Source: Apis mellifera
Lineage: Eukaryota; Arthropoda; Insecta; Hymenoptera; Apidae
Reading direction: 5' to 3'
NCBI RefSeq assembly: GCF_003254395.2
Contig: NC_037639.1
Coordinates: forward strand, 15,992,037-16,056,036
Length of the DNA: 64,000 nt
The notes beneath the pieces are model-generated. The model saw nothing but the letters and a program-made list of their open reading frames with translations. It searched no databases and was not told the DNA's origin. Each line of letters begins with the position of its first letter. Positions within the stretch are counted from its first letter, which is position 1. A program made the translations under genes and the position numbers. This document shows positions 35,937 through 48,612 of this stretch, piece by piece.

Positions 35937-37535
35937 CTACGAGTGGTGGTCGTTGCTCGATAAATTCGATTTACCTTTTACGACGGTGAGATAGTAATTC
36001 TTGTAGATAAGAGGATCGGTATCGTCGCTGACAAAGTTTCGATCCGGTTTCACCGATGCAAATGGATTCTGACGCGGTTGTAAAACGATTTCTACATCCG
36101 CGACGGAATTTATACGAGCTATCTCCCACAGGATCTCGCGCTTTGTGTAAGAGGTGACGGCAACGGGGACCGACGCTTCGCAAAACTCGCGTATCGTTTC
36201 GTGCCAGCTGTCTCTCCCCCCGAACCCGGTCTTTCGGTAAAGGCCAGGATTGTAAATACAAATTAGATCGGGCGCGGCGAGACGTTCCGCCGCGTCGTGA
36301 TAAAGCATCTCGGGTCTAAACGTAACGATAACGCCTCTGCCGGCAGATTTGCATTCTTTGCACAATCGAACCGTCGATAAAAGCCTCGGTGGCACGCCGC
36401 TCGGCAATCGCAATTCTGGCCCGATCAATACCAAACGGAGCTTCTTTAAATTTGGTGAAAAATGAAGGAACAATTTCTCCCAAACCCGTAGATTTATACC
36501 TTCGAATTGAAATTCAGCGCCAACCAGATGAATCGTCCATTCGATTCTATCCCCCCATTCGGGACGACAAATTTGCGTGGAATAAAGAGCTGTCAATGGA
36601 ATCGTGCACAATTGGGATAACGTCGAGTACGTGTAAGTATCCATATTTCGATAATACGGGCAATTGCCGTATATCTCGAATAATAGACGGTCGAGATCGA
36701 GATCGGATCGCGTAACGGATATTTGGCGAAATTCGTTGGGAATTTTCGGTTCGATCCAACCGTGTCTGTGCTGAAGAAGCAAAACTCTACGCAAAATTTG
36801 AAACTGCGCGCACCAATTTTCGTGTTCCCCGCCGTGTTCCTCGCAAAAATATTCCATCCCGCAACGGGGGCAACAGATCGATTTCTCGCTGAAACAACGA
36901 CAACTCCGACAAACTCTCGGATACAGGATAATCTCTCTCTCCCAAAGTTCCAACGATCTTCCGATCCTCGATTCGAGAGACGCGATCAATTTCAATCGGT
37001 AAACGCGATACTGTTCCGGATCGAGCGACTTATCGGGGAAGAGCGTCGATTCCATCGACGAGCGAATCTCGTTCAACGGTTCGCACAACTCGCGATGCTT
37101 CGTGGATCCCTGCGCTCGATGCGCGGTCGAGCAATAAGATACCATTCGGCAACGCTCGCAAAATAATTTCGATCTCTGCATACACATCGAGCATAGGCTC
37201 GATACGAACACGAATCGCGGTCTTACGTTCAACTCGACTCTCTCCTCCTCTTCCTCGCTCGATGATTCCCGCCAATCATCGTCGCGTAAAAATTCCCTCG
37301 TCGATCGGGAACGTGCGTCGATCGGGACGTTTGACGCAGCCTCTTCTCCTCTCTTTTCTCTCGTAGAAAATTTATCCCCTTCGCTTCTTCCATCTTTCTC
37401 CCCCTTTCTTTTCTCCCTCTCCTTCTCTTTATCCATCGCTTTCTCTCCATCGTCGACGCAATCGAGATTATCGCATCTCGATCTCCTCAACGATAAATTA
37501 TTTCCTTTGCTTCGATGATGCTTTTTGCGCCCCAT
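35937..37535 (-). CDS. MYND zinc-finger protein, MSS51/ZMYND17-like
   Basis: A single uninterrupted frame of 532 residues. The first 110 residues are highly charged (Lys/Arg/Glu/Ser, MGRKKHHRSKG onwards) and probably disordered. A MYND finger follows at about 112-152: CSMCMQRSKLFC, CRMVSYCSTAHR, then KHRELC. A second cysteine cluster with similar spacing follows at about 208-243 (CRSCRCFSEKSICCPRCG, YFCEEHGGEHENWC). The C-terminal half contains TIHLVGAEFQFEG, LRLVLIGPEL and PDLICIYNPGL, which resemble the C-terminal domain of MSS51-type proteins (mitochondrial translation factor in yeast, muscle-associated ZMYND17 in vertebrates). The Drosophila homologues are uncharacterised as far as I know. 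No introns are visible, unlike its neighbours. The ATG at 37535 is the first in frame. Confidence 0.85.
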   Translation of the reverse strand: MGRKKHHRSKGNNLSLRRSRCDNLDCVDDGEKAMDKEKEREKRKGEKDGRSEGDKFSTREKRGEEAASNVPIDARSRSTREFLRDDDWRESSSEEEEERVELNVRPRFVFVSSLCSMCMQRSKLFCERCRMVSYCSTAHRAQGSTKHRELCEPLNEIRSSMESTLFPDKSLDPEQYRVYRLKLIASLESRIGRSLELWEREIILYPRVCRSCRCFSEKSICCPRCGMEYFCEEHGGEHENWCAQFQILRRVLLLQHRHGWIEPKIPNEFRQISVTRSDLDLDRLLFEIYGNCPYYRNMDTYTYSTLSQLCTIPLTALYSTQICRPEWGDRIEWTIHLVGAEFQFEGINLRVWEKLFLHFSPNLKKLRLVLIGPELRLPSGVPPRLLSTVRLCKECKSAGRGVIVTFRPEMLYHDAAERLAAPDLICIYNPGLYRKTGFGGRDSWHETIREFCEASVPVAVTSYTKREILWEIARINSVADVEIVLQPRQNPFASVKPDRNFVSDDTDPLIYKNYYLTVVKGKSNLSSNDHHS

Positions 37536-39259
37536 CTAAAATTTTTTGAATCACTACCACCATCTTGTTCGAATTTTAATGATATTGCGTTCAATGGTGC
37601 TTTTTATTTTCACATCTCTTTCTCTCTCTCTCTTTCTCAACGTAATTTTGAATGAAAAATTAAAAAAAAAAATTCGATGATTTTTGACCAATCTTTATCG
37701 ATCCAGAACCATGTATATCTGTTAAATTTAATCTTATTTTAGTTACAAATACGAAAAAAAGGAGAAAGAGAGATATAGAGATAAAGAGAAAGAAAAAAAA
37801 ACGTTATCGTTTAACCAATAATTTAAACTTTATTATTAAAAATTTATCACGATGTGTTGTGGATTTTTTATGGAAAACTTACCTTGCAATTACGTTACAC
37901 TTAATCTTGATATCACAGCAATTATTAATTAAATAACAATACTAAATATCTTATATTTCTTACATGAACTTTGATTCGATTACGAATGAGAGTAATTGTC
38001 CGAACTTATTTAAAGTATTATCTAGAATGTAACTAAACAAAAATGAAGAAAAATGTATAATCGACTTTGTAAAAATAAGAAAGCGAAAATGAGGATAAAT
38101 CGAGTTACAATGGCCGAAATCTCGCAAGGTACGTGCATTGTCGAAAAGACAGAGCTTACTTGTGGGCACTGTGCCCGGTGCCCGGATAAAAGTAGTAGTA
38201 TTTCGAGCGTCGTTCCTTGAATATATACCCTCTGTTCCCGGGGTAACATATCTAAATTGATTACAATTGCATGCATACATTCATTAACATAAATCTCTCT
38301 CTTATCTCTTCCTTCGAATATTTGTTTCGAATATATTTCTACGAAATCAATATTTTTATATCGTATTTTATAAATTAAACTTTCTATTTCTGTTTTGTCT
38401 CTTTTTTTTTCGTTTTACTTTATATTTTATTTCATTTTCTCTTCTCTTTACAATAAAAACTGAGAAAAATCCTCCTCATGAACATGTAAGAAAAATTAGT
38501 AAAAAGAGTATTATTTTTCGCTTTTCCTTGTAATATTATTTCTATTTTTTTACCAACTTCTTTTCCAACTTTATACTCATTGTACGTTTATTTTTAAGAT
38601 TCACGTATCAAAATTAATTAAGAAAAAAAAAAAGATGAGTAAAAAATTTTTTTAAAGTTATTTTGATTTTATTTATATGAATATTGGATGATTGGATTAA
38701 CAAAATTACAAATAAAACAACTATCGATATATATATATATATAATCGTTGAAATATGTATAAATTTGTGTAAATTTTTATTTCAATTCAAAAAAAGAAAA
38801 AATTCCTGCTAAAATCTTTCTTATGTGCAAAAATTGAAGATTATCGATAAAGTAAATTCCTTTCTTTTTTTATACATTTGTACCATATACGAATAATTTG
38901 TTAAATCTATTATTATTATTATTATTGTCATCATCATTATTATTATTGTTATAATTTTTTTATTTTCTTATATGTATACGATCTCATATTTCTGATGTTC
39001 TGATTTTGCGATTTTTTCAAATTTCGAAATTCCAATTTTGCACTTTTAATATTTGAACCTGCCGACATAGTTAATCATTTTACATACCACGTATGTGTTA
39101 TATCGAAATATTGCGTCAAATAAATATAAACATATAATCAAAAATTTTCTGTAATCATGTTTCGTAATATATCAATTTTTTATTATATATAATTTTTCAT
39201 AGTTTTTCATCTGTTGACTGACAGTGAGAACGCCTCCACGTGGTTGAACGACGAACAAA

Positions 39260-39283
39260 TATGGAGCCGTATTCTACGTTCAA
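39260..39283 (+). other. Possible 5' exon of SLC41 gene with upstream ORF
   Basis: ATG at 39260 followed by seven codons (MEPYSTFK) and a donor AAG|GTAGGT. Spliced to the acceptor at 40890 (GTTACAG), the frame runs on 16 codons and stops after the real start codon region, so it would be a short upstream ORF overlapping the transporter start at 40930. A palindromic CCACGTGG lies about 20 bases before this ATG. Confidence 0.35.
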
Positions 39284-40329
39284 GGTAGGTTATACGGTAT
39301 CGAGGTTATGTTTTCGCGTTGAAGTATCGTCACTTTGGCAATATATTTTTTCGCGTCGTTGCCAAAACTTTATTTATAAAAATGCTACAAACAGCCAGAT
39401 TATTCATATCGATTAATTAAATATCTCGTATGTAAAATTAAAAATATTAAGTTACGCGATTACAATGGGAATATCTCTTTTGCTTATAAAAATAATATTT
39501 TAATCCGCAATATTATCGTTTTAATAAAATTTTCTTTACGATATTACAATCTTTTTTCATAATAAAATATTATTATAAAAAATTGTATTCGAATCATAAT
39601 TTTTTTATTAATTTCTTCAAATCGTTTTTAACGAACGATAATGAATTTCTATATATTATTAATTACACTTTTCATATCACTAAATATCACTTATATCTAT
39701 ATAAATATCTAAACATCGTTGTTAAACGTTTTAATTATTTTCATATTCAATTGTATTTTGATCTTTACGATATTTTTTTTTATTCCTTTATCCGACAATT
39801 AATTTGTTATTGTATCGTTAACCTCACCTCGTCACCTCACGAACGTTATTTCACACTTTTATTCTTTCACTATTAACTATAAATTGTTTTCTTCGAACAA
39901 TTGTTTTCTTTGATTCGATTAAGATTAATAAAAACAATTAATTATAACACAGATAAAGCATTTGATAAAGCTTCATCTCAAATGGATTATAATTGAAAAC
40001 AATTATAAATCAATTTTTAAATAATAATTGATACACGCTTAATCTAATTACAACGTATGAAATACGAAAAAAAAAAAAATACTTCTAAAATAGACATTTA
40101 TAATATTCAAATACTTTTCTTTTTACTATAATTTCATGATGTTTTTTTTTTTTTACGTTTTTTCGCGTATAATACTATTTTCGTTTAACAGTTTTATAAC
40201 AGCAAAATTCCAAAATAAATTATACATATAAGTGGAAAAAGATTTTTATTCCAATATATAATGATTATTTTTAATCGTATCGTAAAAAGGAAAAGAATAT
40301 CAAAAATAGAATCGATCGAACAATATAAT

Positions 40330-40351
40330 AATGTTAATGCTAACGATGATA

Positions 40352-40388
<37 letters not shown>

Positions 40389-40560
40389 CAACGACGATGA
40401 TGAAGACGGTGATAATGATGACAATGAGAATAACGACGACGATGACAACAACAACGATGATGATGATGATGATGATGATGATAATGATAATGATAATGAT
40501 GATGCTGATGATAATGATGATAATGATGATGATGATGATGATGATGATGATGGCGAGGGC
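40330..40560. repeat. (GAT/GAC)n trinucleotide array
   Basis: About 230 bases of imperfect GAT, GAC, AAT and AAC triplets. In different frames it reads as long poly-Asp/Asn, poly-Met or, on the minus strand, poly-Ser/His/Ile, which explains the several overlapping open frames here. It is intronic or intergenic and not a gene. Confidence 0.9.
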
Positions 40561-40727
40561 AACGGCGATAACGATGATAATGAAGGAAACGAGCATAAAA
40601 AAATGAAGAATTGAAATATAAATGATGGGAACTATAAGAATATTGATAAAGATGACTATAAGAATATTTGATAATAAGAATGGATGAATAGTCAACAATG
40701 ATGATCATCATGATCATAATAACAAAA

Positions 40728-40785
40728 TCAACAACAACAATAATAACAACAACAACAACAACAACAACAATAATAATAATATATA
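40728..40785. repeat. (CAA/TAA)n trinucleotide array
   Basis: Continuation of triplet-repeat DNA about 170 bases beyond the GAT array; non-coding. Confidence 0.85.
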
Positions 40786-40929
40786 ATGCTCGATAATTAG
40801 ATATCAATTACAAAAGTTACACTCACATTAAGATACAAGTTTTTGATTTTCAAGTTTAAAAGAATAGCAGCATAATCATTTTTTCGTTACAGTTCTCGAT
40901 AGTACGGTTTGGAAAGCGATTTAACAAGA

Positions 40930-42172
40930 ATGAACCATGCTAATATAGGAATGAAAGTATACGGAAATAATTTATTAAATATAAGGCACAGAAAATCAGA
41001 AAAGAAACTTCACATGAACGAAATGGTGGGTTTGGATAGTGATGAATCGCTTCGATCGAATGTATCTGATATTATTATGGAAGTGGAAATGAAAACTGAT
41101 GAAGAAACGGAAAGCGAGGAAGAACATAAACAACGACTTATACCATCTTCGATTGATCGTCGATGTATAAACGATAATGCTAAAAAATCGGTTACCCGAG
41201 ACAATCAATTTAGACAATTTGAAGATGAAAATGTTTGGTTTATGTCTATACAAATGTTCGTGCCTTTTTTGTTAGCTGGTTTCGGCATGGTAGCTGCCAG
41301 TATGTTGCTGGATGTTGTACAAGTAATATTTAATATGTTCAATTTAATAGAAATGCATATAATATGCATATGTTGAAATCATATTTAATTATCTCTTCTT
41401 TTTTATAGCATTGGCCCGTATATCAAACAGTATCTGAAGTTTACATATTAGTACCAGCATTGCTCGGCTTAAAAGGAAATTTAGAAATGACATTAGCCTC
41501 TCGATTTTCCACCCATGTAAATCTTGGACACATGGATACAAGGAAACAGCAATGGGCTTTGATCGTTGGAAATCTTGCTTTGATACAATGTCAAGCAACC
41601 GTAGTAGGCTTACTGGCTTCTTTGGCTGCTATAGTACTCGGTTGGATTCCAGAGGCGCAATTCGATATTTATCATGCATTTCTATTATGTGCCAGTGCCT
41701 TAGTTACTGCATCTATAGCAAGTTTTTTATTAAGTTTGGTGATGGTCGCAGTTATATTATTGTCCAAACAGATAAACATCGATCCAGATAATATAGCCAC
41801 GCCAATTGCAGCTTCTCTCGGTGATTTAACCACTTTAATGCTTCTTTCAGGAATAGCATCTCTTCTTTATAGAGCATCAGGTAAATATATATGCAACCAA
41901 TAAATGCAGCATAAGTAAATTATCACTTGAAAATTAGTTTGTCATTAGTCAAATATTTGTAACGTTACTTCAGAATATGCACCATGGATAGCACCTGTGT
42001 TGATAACATTTCACATTATCGTCACACCAATTTGGTACTATATAGCAGCTAGAAATCCATTTACCAGAGAAATATTAGATTATGGCTGGGCGCCTGTAAT
42101 ATGTGCAATGTTAATTAGCAGGTAGGTATTTCCATGTTTTTCATTCTGAAAGTATATATCTTATATGTATCT

Positions 42173-42206
<34 letters not shown>

Positions 42207-42946
42207 TTATAATTTTAAAAAAATATCGCATTATCATTATTTAACATGAATTTTAGCGTGGGTGGTTTAATATTAGATTACACCGTATCCAATTACAAAG
42301 GTGTAGCTGTATTTCAACTCGTAATAAACGGTGTTGGCGGTAACTTGGCCGCCGTTCAAGCCAGTAGAATATCAACGTCCTTACATAAAGATGGACGACG
42401 ATCCAATAACCAAGAAATACTTGTCGTCCGTTTCAATCCATTTCATATTTTTTGTGCAAAAGGTACGTAGATCAATGATAAATTTGAAACAAACGTATTT
42501 ATAATACGATTATGTTATAGGCGGGCATGCAAGGACTGCTAGAGTTTTATTAACAATGGTGATACCAGGCCATTTAATATTTGGCTACACCATCAGTTAT
42601 CTTCAAGCTGGTCATACTTCTTTTACACTTATATTTCTTATTGTTTATTTAAGCGCCGCTTTAATACAGGTACATATAGCTAATTTCAATATCATACATA
42701 CAATCGATATGAAACAAACGATTAGCAGACGATTAGAAAGTTGTATTTTTATTTGATTAGGTAATATTATTGTTATATATCACACAATTAATGGTCGTAT
42801 GGATGTGGAGACGAGGAATGGATCCAGATAGTTCTGCCATACCATATCTAACAGCAGCGGGTGATTTGATAGGAACAGCTCTATTAGGAATCGCATTTCA
42901 TTTGCTTTACGCAATTGGAGATGGAGATTCTGATGTTGGAGACTGA
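40930..42946 (+). CDS. SLC41-family magnesium transporter, copy 1
   Basis: Plasma-membrane divalent cation (Mg2+) transporter of the SLC41 family, related to bacterial MgtE. Six exons (40930-41322, 41409-41880, 41974-42121, 42257-42462, 42521-42669, 42761-42946) join in one frame of 517 residues. An acidic, charged cytoplasmic N-terminus (about 100 residues) precedes the first membrane helix (FVPFLLAGFGMVAASMLLDV). The two pseudo-symmetric MgtE halves are clear: PALLGLKGNLEMTLASRFST matched by INGVGGNLAAVQASRISTSL, and DPDNIATPIAASLGDLTT matched by DPDSSAIPYLTAAGDLIG; the Asp residues are the expected metal-pathway residues. About ten hydrophobic segments can be counted. I chose the ATG at 40930 because the upstream in-frame codon is TTG. 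A paralogue lies 5.7 kb downstream in the same orientation. AATAAA at 43571-43576 is a candidate poly(A) signal. Confidence 0.95.
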
Positions 42947-43768
42947 TGGGATTTTAAATCTAAAGTTAGAACGAATATGTATAAAAAAAAAAAGAACAAC
43001 GAGCATAACGTTATTCATTGATACTATATTGCGCGATATTTGATCAAATATCGAGATATTTCGTGCTATTTCTATCCTTGTAAATTACGTTTTTGAAACG
43101 AATAGATATTATTCACTTTTCTTTTTCTTTTTTTTTTCTTTCTTTTTTTTTTTTTTTCTTTTTTCTTCAACGTTACATCTTTATAATGTTTTCCTCGTTT
43201 TTCTTCGGTTAATTTTCCATTGTACAGTCTTGCGTGCGTGCGTGCGTGCGCGCATATATGTGTGTACATATTGATTTGAAAAATGCAAATCTAAAGAAAA
43301 ATAGATTTACGGTGACGAGTAAAGTAATTATAAGATTTTGAAACAAATTTTAAAATTGTTTCAACATCGATCAAGTATTATAATTTGCAATATATCGCTG
43401 AAATTTACATATATAATTTTTAAATGTCCATGCGTGTACAAAAAATATATAATAACGAATATAATATTCATTTCAATTGTTAAATTTGAAACGAATACAT
43501 GTCCCGCATATCGTATATAACGAAACATGCTCAAATATTTTGTACCAAATAATGTACTTATGCGAATTGAAATAAATTCGACTTATAGATACATGCGTAT
43601 ATGTTGTATCGTTAGATTTTTAAATATTCTTTTTTATTATGCATATATAACGAATTCGAGTTAATTTAAAAAGTATAAATGAGATACATGATGCAGAATA
43701 AAGAGAATAGAGGATAGGATACGAAAAAAAGAAAGAAAGAATGTTATAACAAAATAAAAGTTTTACAA

Positions 43769-43850
<82 letters not shown>

Positions 43851-46800
43851 AAGAGATAGAGAATACGAGGTGTTTTTCTTTCGTACGATATTGTACGATC
43901 GAGTTACGAATAGGGCTTAAAGGTTTGTAAGCGTAATCGCATAAACGAGGCAGATCTGAGCGTGTGCGTTCAACGAATATATATCGTGATGCTTGCACGT
44001 GCACATCAACATCAGTCAACGATTCGTACGTGTACAATGTACAAACGCGAAACGACCAAGTTGTGGTCGAGAGGGACATCAGCCTGTCTCCGTCAATGAA
44101 ATAGTTAGATCTGTCAGTGCCAACTATCGCCTCGTTCTCGGTGGAGCCTTTTACATTTTATCTATCGCGTTGCTCGATCGAGTCATTTTTTTAAAACGGT
44201 TCTTATACCGACCTTACTACATCCGTCGCGATAGCTTCTACTTGTCAAGAATAAAGGGAGAAAGTGCCGCGAATCTTGGGTCGGTTGTTACCATTTATCA
44301 AAATCATATAATATCCCGTTTTTTTTTAATCGCGTTGAACACGTATACCAACAAATGGATCGATCGACAAAATAAATCGAATCTATCTTCGTCTATCGGT
44401 GTTTCACATCTCCGTGTTGTTCTTTTGCGTTTCGTCGTTCTTATATTTGTACATTGCATACATACATATATATACATATATATATACACACATACATATA
44501 TCACAGTCCGTTCTTTATTCTTCGTTTACTACTATTACCAATTATTATAAAACGGAAAAAGAAAAGGAAAAACAAGATGTAGGATAAAATTAAGCTTAGC
44601 TAACATTAAGAAAAATTAAATTGCTATATATCGGTTATCGAACTTTGTAATAGTTTTGTTAAGTTTGAATTTAAAATAGGAAAAAAAGAAAGAAAGAAAG
44701 AAAATATTATGTATTTAACATGTAAAAAAATTATAAAAGATATTTTTATCTGATCGCGCGCAAATGATTCTTGCTTTATGAAATCTTTTTTATCTTTTTT
44801 TCGTACGTATTTATCTGTTTTTTTTTTCATCTCGCCGTACACACACATATATATATATACAACTGTGCATAAGTATACATTAATTACAAAATACCAAAAA
44901 CCAATTATACCTCTTCTTTGTTACGAGATGTAGCAAAAAACGAGTATAGGGATAAAAGGAACGAAAGATTCTTGGCCTTCTACGATAAACGAAAGAAACG
45001 AGATCGAAAGCACGGTTCGCAGGTCACGGGAACCAAGTATCAAAACGTATGTTAAGTTATTGCTCCTCATGGTCGAACTTAAACACGTGGAGTAATTTAT
45101 CAATTTGTGAATATGTTACGGAAGTGCTTCGTACTCGCGCGCCGTTAACGTTAAACGGCAATGTTTGCAAATCCTGATGCACGAATATCACACGTCTCGT
45201 TTGATTTCCTATTGTGCATAATTTCTATTTTTCACACTCGTTATTTTATTTTGTTTTATTTACAATTAATGTGTCTTTACTTTTCATTTTACTTTACTCA
45301 TTCAAGTATTCTCTCTCCTCATAGTGTGATTTTGATCGTCGATTTATATACATAAACGCATTGCACAATCTGTCGAGTATTATTTATCATACCCAAGAAT
45401 TTAATTCGCATACACGTATCGCATATCCGTAGAAACTCGATGTTAACAACAAGATAGTTTAGATTTTAAAAGATACATATATTATATACGCGGGTATAAA
45501 ACAACGGAAAAAGAAAAAAAAACGACACGTCAAACTTGTACGTATATTTACCTCCACGTGATATTACAACATAATATAACAATCGCGATAATATTTTCAT
45601 TATCCAACTATTTCTACTTCTTTTATCTATTTTCTTTTTCTCCTATCTTCTTTCCAATGTAAATCATTATTAATTCGCTCATTTGCCCGCTTGTCTCTTA
45701 TTATTTCAATAATAATCAAGATAGATACCCATTTAAATATAATTTTTATCGAAAATTTAATTATAACACATTTCTATCTATCTTATTCATTCTATTTTCT
45801 ATTTACTATTTTTATTCGTACACGTGTACGAATATTCAAATATTTATCAGACGAAACAGTCATATCATTATAATTAATTTCACATTCTTCGTTTATTCTT
45901 GCGTATAAATTATGCAAATTTGACAGTTCTTTTTCAACAATTATTCGTTTACGTACACATGCCATGTATATACATTTCTGAGATGTCAATATCGACGTCA
46001 ATATATGTGTATATAAGTACATATAAGTAATTTATAATATATAATTTATTGCATAATAAGATGCAAAGAGCCAATTATTACAGGTATCAAAAATGATTCG
46101 TTCTATTAGCGTGGATCGAAAGAAGAAATGATAATTGGGATTAAACGATGAATGAGAAAAATCTTTGCGTCACAAAGTGCAGGAAACTCTCGATTCAGTT
46201 ATAACACGGTGAGTTGCGATACTCGTGAGTCGAAACTCAATGTCAAAGTGAAACGCTCGATTTGTGGACGACCGACTATCAGAGGTCTTACATAATCGAT
46301 CTTTTAGGAAATATATAGATAAAAAAATACATAGTAATGATAAAAATATATAATAATAATACACATGCGCGCGCGCGCAAAATACTTATATATATTATAA
46401 ATATAAACGTTATCGTAATTAAGTTAATATAATAAAAGTAAATAATAAATAAATATTGCAAGTATACACAGATTCTATATATGCAGATAATAAAGCTAAA
46501 ATTAACGATAATGATAAAACGATAAATACAAAACGAGCAATTTTTAACAAATGTATTATCGCTCGACCGATCGGTACTACACATTACTTTTATGTTTCGC
46601 GTATAAATAATGGATATCGATTCGTATAAGATTTAACGTGTAAATGAAATTGTAAAATTCGATTTTCCGTCAAATGTAAAAAAACAAATTCGACGTTTCG
46701 TTTTCTTTGACAATTTATGCGTTCGATTTTTTTTACAACAACAACGAACAATTTAAAATAATAATCTCCATTAGACCATTGGTTCAATTCGATCATGATT

Positions 46801-48612
46801 AATTAATTAATCAATTACACCGAAATATCGAATGTTGAGTGTAAAATTAGATTTAAAATGGATTGATGTAGCAATTCTTAGTAAGAAAGTCGATAAAACG
46901 AAGTAACGAGGCAGAAGTGAGAGAGGCCGTATATACGATATTTAAAAAGATCGTAGCTAAACGAAGAAATAATCCAATAATTAATCAGACGTAAATAGTA
47001 GGTACGTTACGTGAACGAATAATAACGAAATAACAGATAATATTTAAATAATAGGAATGAGGAATAACATGAAGGATTAACAGAGAAAGATAGATGCGAA
47101 AGACAGGGGCGATAGGTAGATAGGTTGGGTAGTTAGACGGTTAGGCAAGAAAACGGAAAGATATAGAGTTAGGTAGGCGAGGAAAAGCAGACGGTAAGGT
47201 AGGCGAGCAATCAAGGTTTACTTCGTCGACTGACGATCGATAAATTCGCGCTTGCTCCGTTTAGCGTATGTTCCCGGTAAAAGTCCTAAGCGAGTTTTAA
47301 GGAGACAAACGTGATGCATGATCGAGATCAGTCGCGATGTAACCATAGTGTGAAACGGCCTCGCATCAGGCCACCAGCCTTACACCACCAAATGCGTGAC
47401 GACGGTTGATTTTTCTTTTTTATCAGAATCAACACAGTTTTGAGAACATTGAAAATCAGGTTTTTCGGGTCTATGAATCTGGTCAAGATTCGATACATCA
47501 TCGAGGATTCCCTTACGAAGATAAAGGTAACTTTTTTTCTGTATTCAACAAAAATTTTTTCCCTCCTCAATCCTAATATCTTTTACGTAAACGGCAGGGA
47601 CGCTAATCGACATCCTATAATTGGCAAAATACATGTTAAAATTGTTCACTCTCTTTCTCTCTTTCTATATCTCTCTCATACACACGCACGCTCGCGCGCG
47701 CGCTCCTGCACGAATATACATACACGTTTCCTATTCCTTCCTATTTTTTTTATATTTTTTTCGAAATCGTTATCGAACACGAAAAACAAACATTCGATAT
47801 AACGCGATCATATCGCGAAAAAATTTTGAAAAAAAAAAACTGTTTTACGTTATATGGAAAGTACGTATAAATGATAATTTGCATAAAGCGACAATTAACG
47901 TTCAATTTTCATTTATTTTCGACTCGATCTTTTAAAAAAGTAAAATCGTTTAAAAAAAAAAATATAAAAAAAATAGAAAAGAAAAATATCGCAAATGAAA
48001 CGTAACAATCATCGAAACTCGAGGATCAATATCGTCTTACGTACCATCGTATTTTTGCGTGGTATAATGTGAACGAAATATAAATTGATTCGATAAAAAG
48101 ATCAGTTCTTTTTTTTTTCTTTCCTTTTTTCTTTTTTTTTTTTTCTTGAAACGCTAACTTTTTTTTTAACGCTAAATGACTAATAATAACAAAAAAATGT
48201 ACGGACATATGTATGTACGTAAACGAGAACATGAAAAATCACGGAAGATACGAATTTTAATTAAAAAAGAAGGAAAAGGGTGAGATAATGAAATGAAGAG
48301 TAACGGGTGACGATCGAACGATTGAGAAATATTTGAATTACGAATAAACTATCGTGGAAATCGAAATTCGAAATTTGGCGCTTGTTCGATATGCGATATT
48401 AAAAGTGAATGCGTTTTAATTTTCGATGAGCCTTACAATGTAGTTTGGAGCGAATCAGACTAGAGATATCGTTCCTCGCTGATTACGTAATTTGCTCGAT
48501 TCTTGTCCTGAAATACAACTACACGAGCGAACATTTAGACAAGCGTTATCATTCTCAAAGGAGAATGGCTATATATCGGTGGCAGCGAATCGCACGGGAT
48601 CCTCAGTAGAAG
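42947..48612. other. Intergenic region between the two SLC41 paralogues
   Basis: About 5.7 kb. It begins with the 3' UTR of copy 1 and a poly(T) block near 43118-43165. A compound microsatellite lies at 43770-43848. Around 47040-47400 there is a less AT-biased stretch with repeated GGTAG/TAGGT/GGCGAG words, then a CpG-containing segment that may be a leader exon for copy 2. The remainder is AT-rich with homopolymers. No additional protein-coding gene is supported. Confidence 0.5.
43770..43848. repeat. Compound (AT)n(GA)n microsatellite
   Basis: About 43 bases of AT followed directly by about 35 bases of GA. Non-coding. Confidence 0.9.

Larger units (their letters stand above)
37536..40929. 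other. Intergenic region and 5' intron of the first SLC41 gene
   Basis: AT-rich, with (AT)n near 38728-38745 and many poly(T)/poly(A) runs. A likely first exon of the SLC41 gene lies at about 39200-39283; the rest up to the acceptor at 40889-40890 is then intron, containing the GAT-type and CAA-type trinucleotide arrays. The MYND gene promoter should lie just above 37535. Confidence 0.45.

Noticed and set aside
36389..37166. Plus-strand frames across the MYND gene
   Set aside because: Complementary shadows of a 532-residue frame with clear zinc-finger motifs.
40261..40807. Long open frames on both strands (poly-Asp, poly-Met, poly-Ser, poly-His)
   Set aside because: They all arise from the (GAT/GAC)n triplet array, which is open in every frame; there is no domain and no splice partner.
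47328..47570. 80-codon minus-strand frame near the less AT-rich block
   Set aside because: Short, no motif, no splice partners, composition like the surrounding non-coding DNA.
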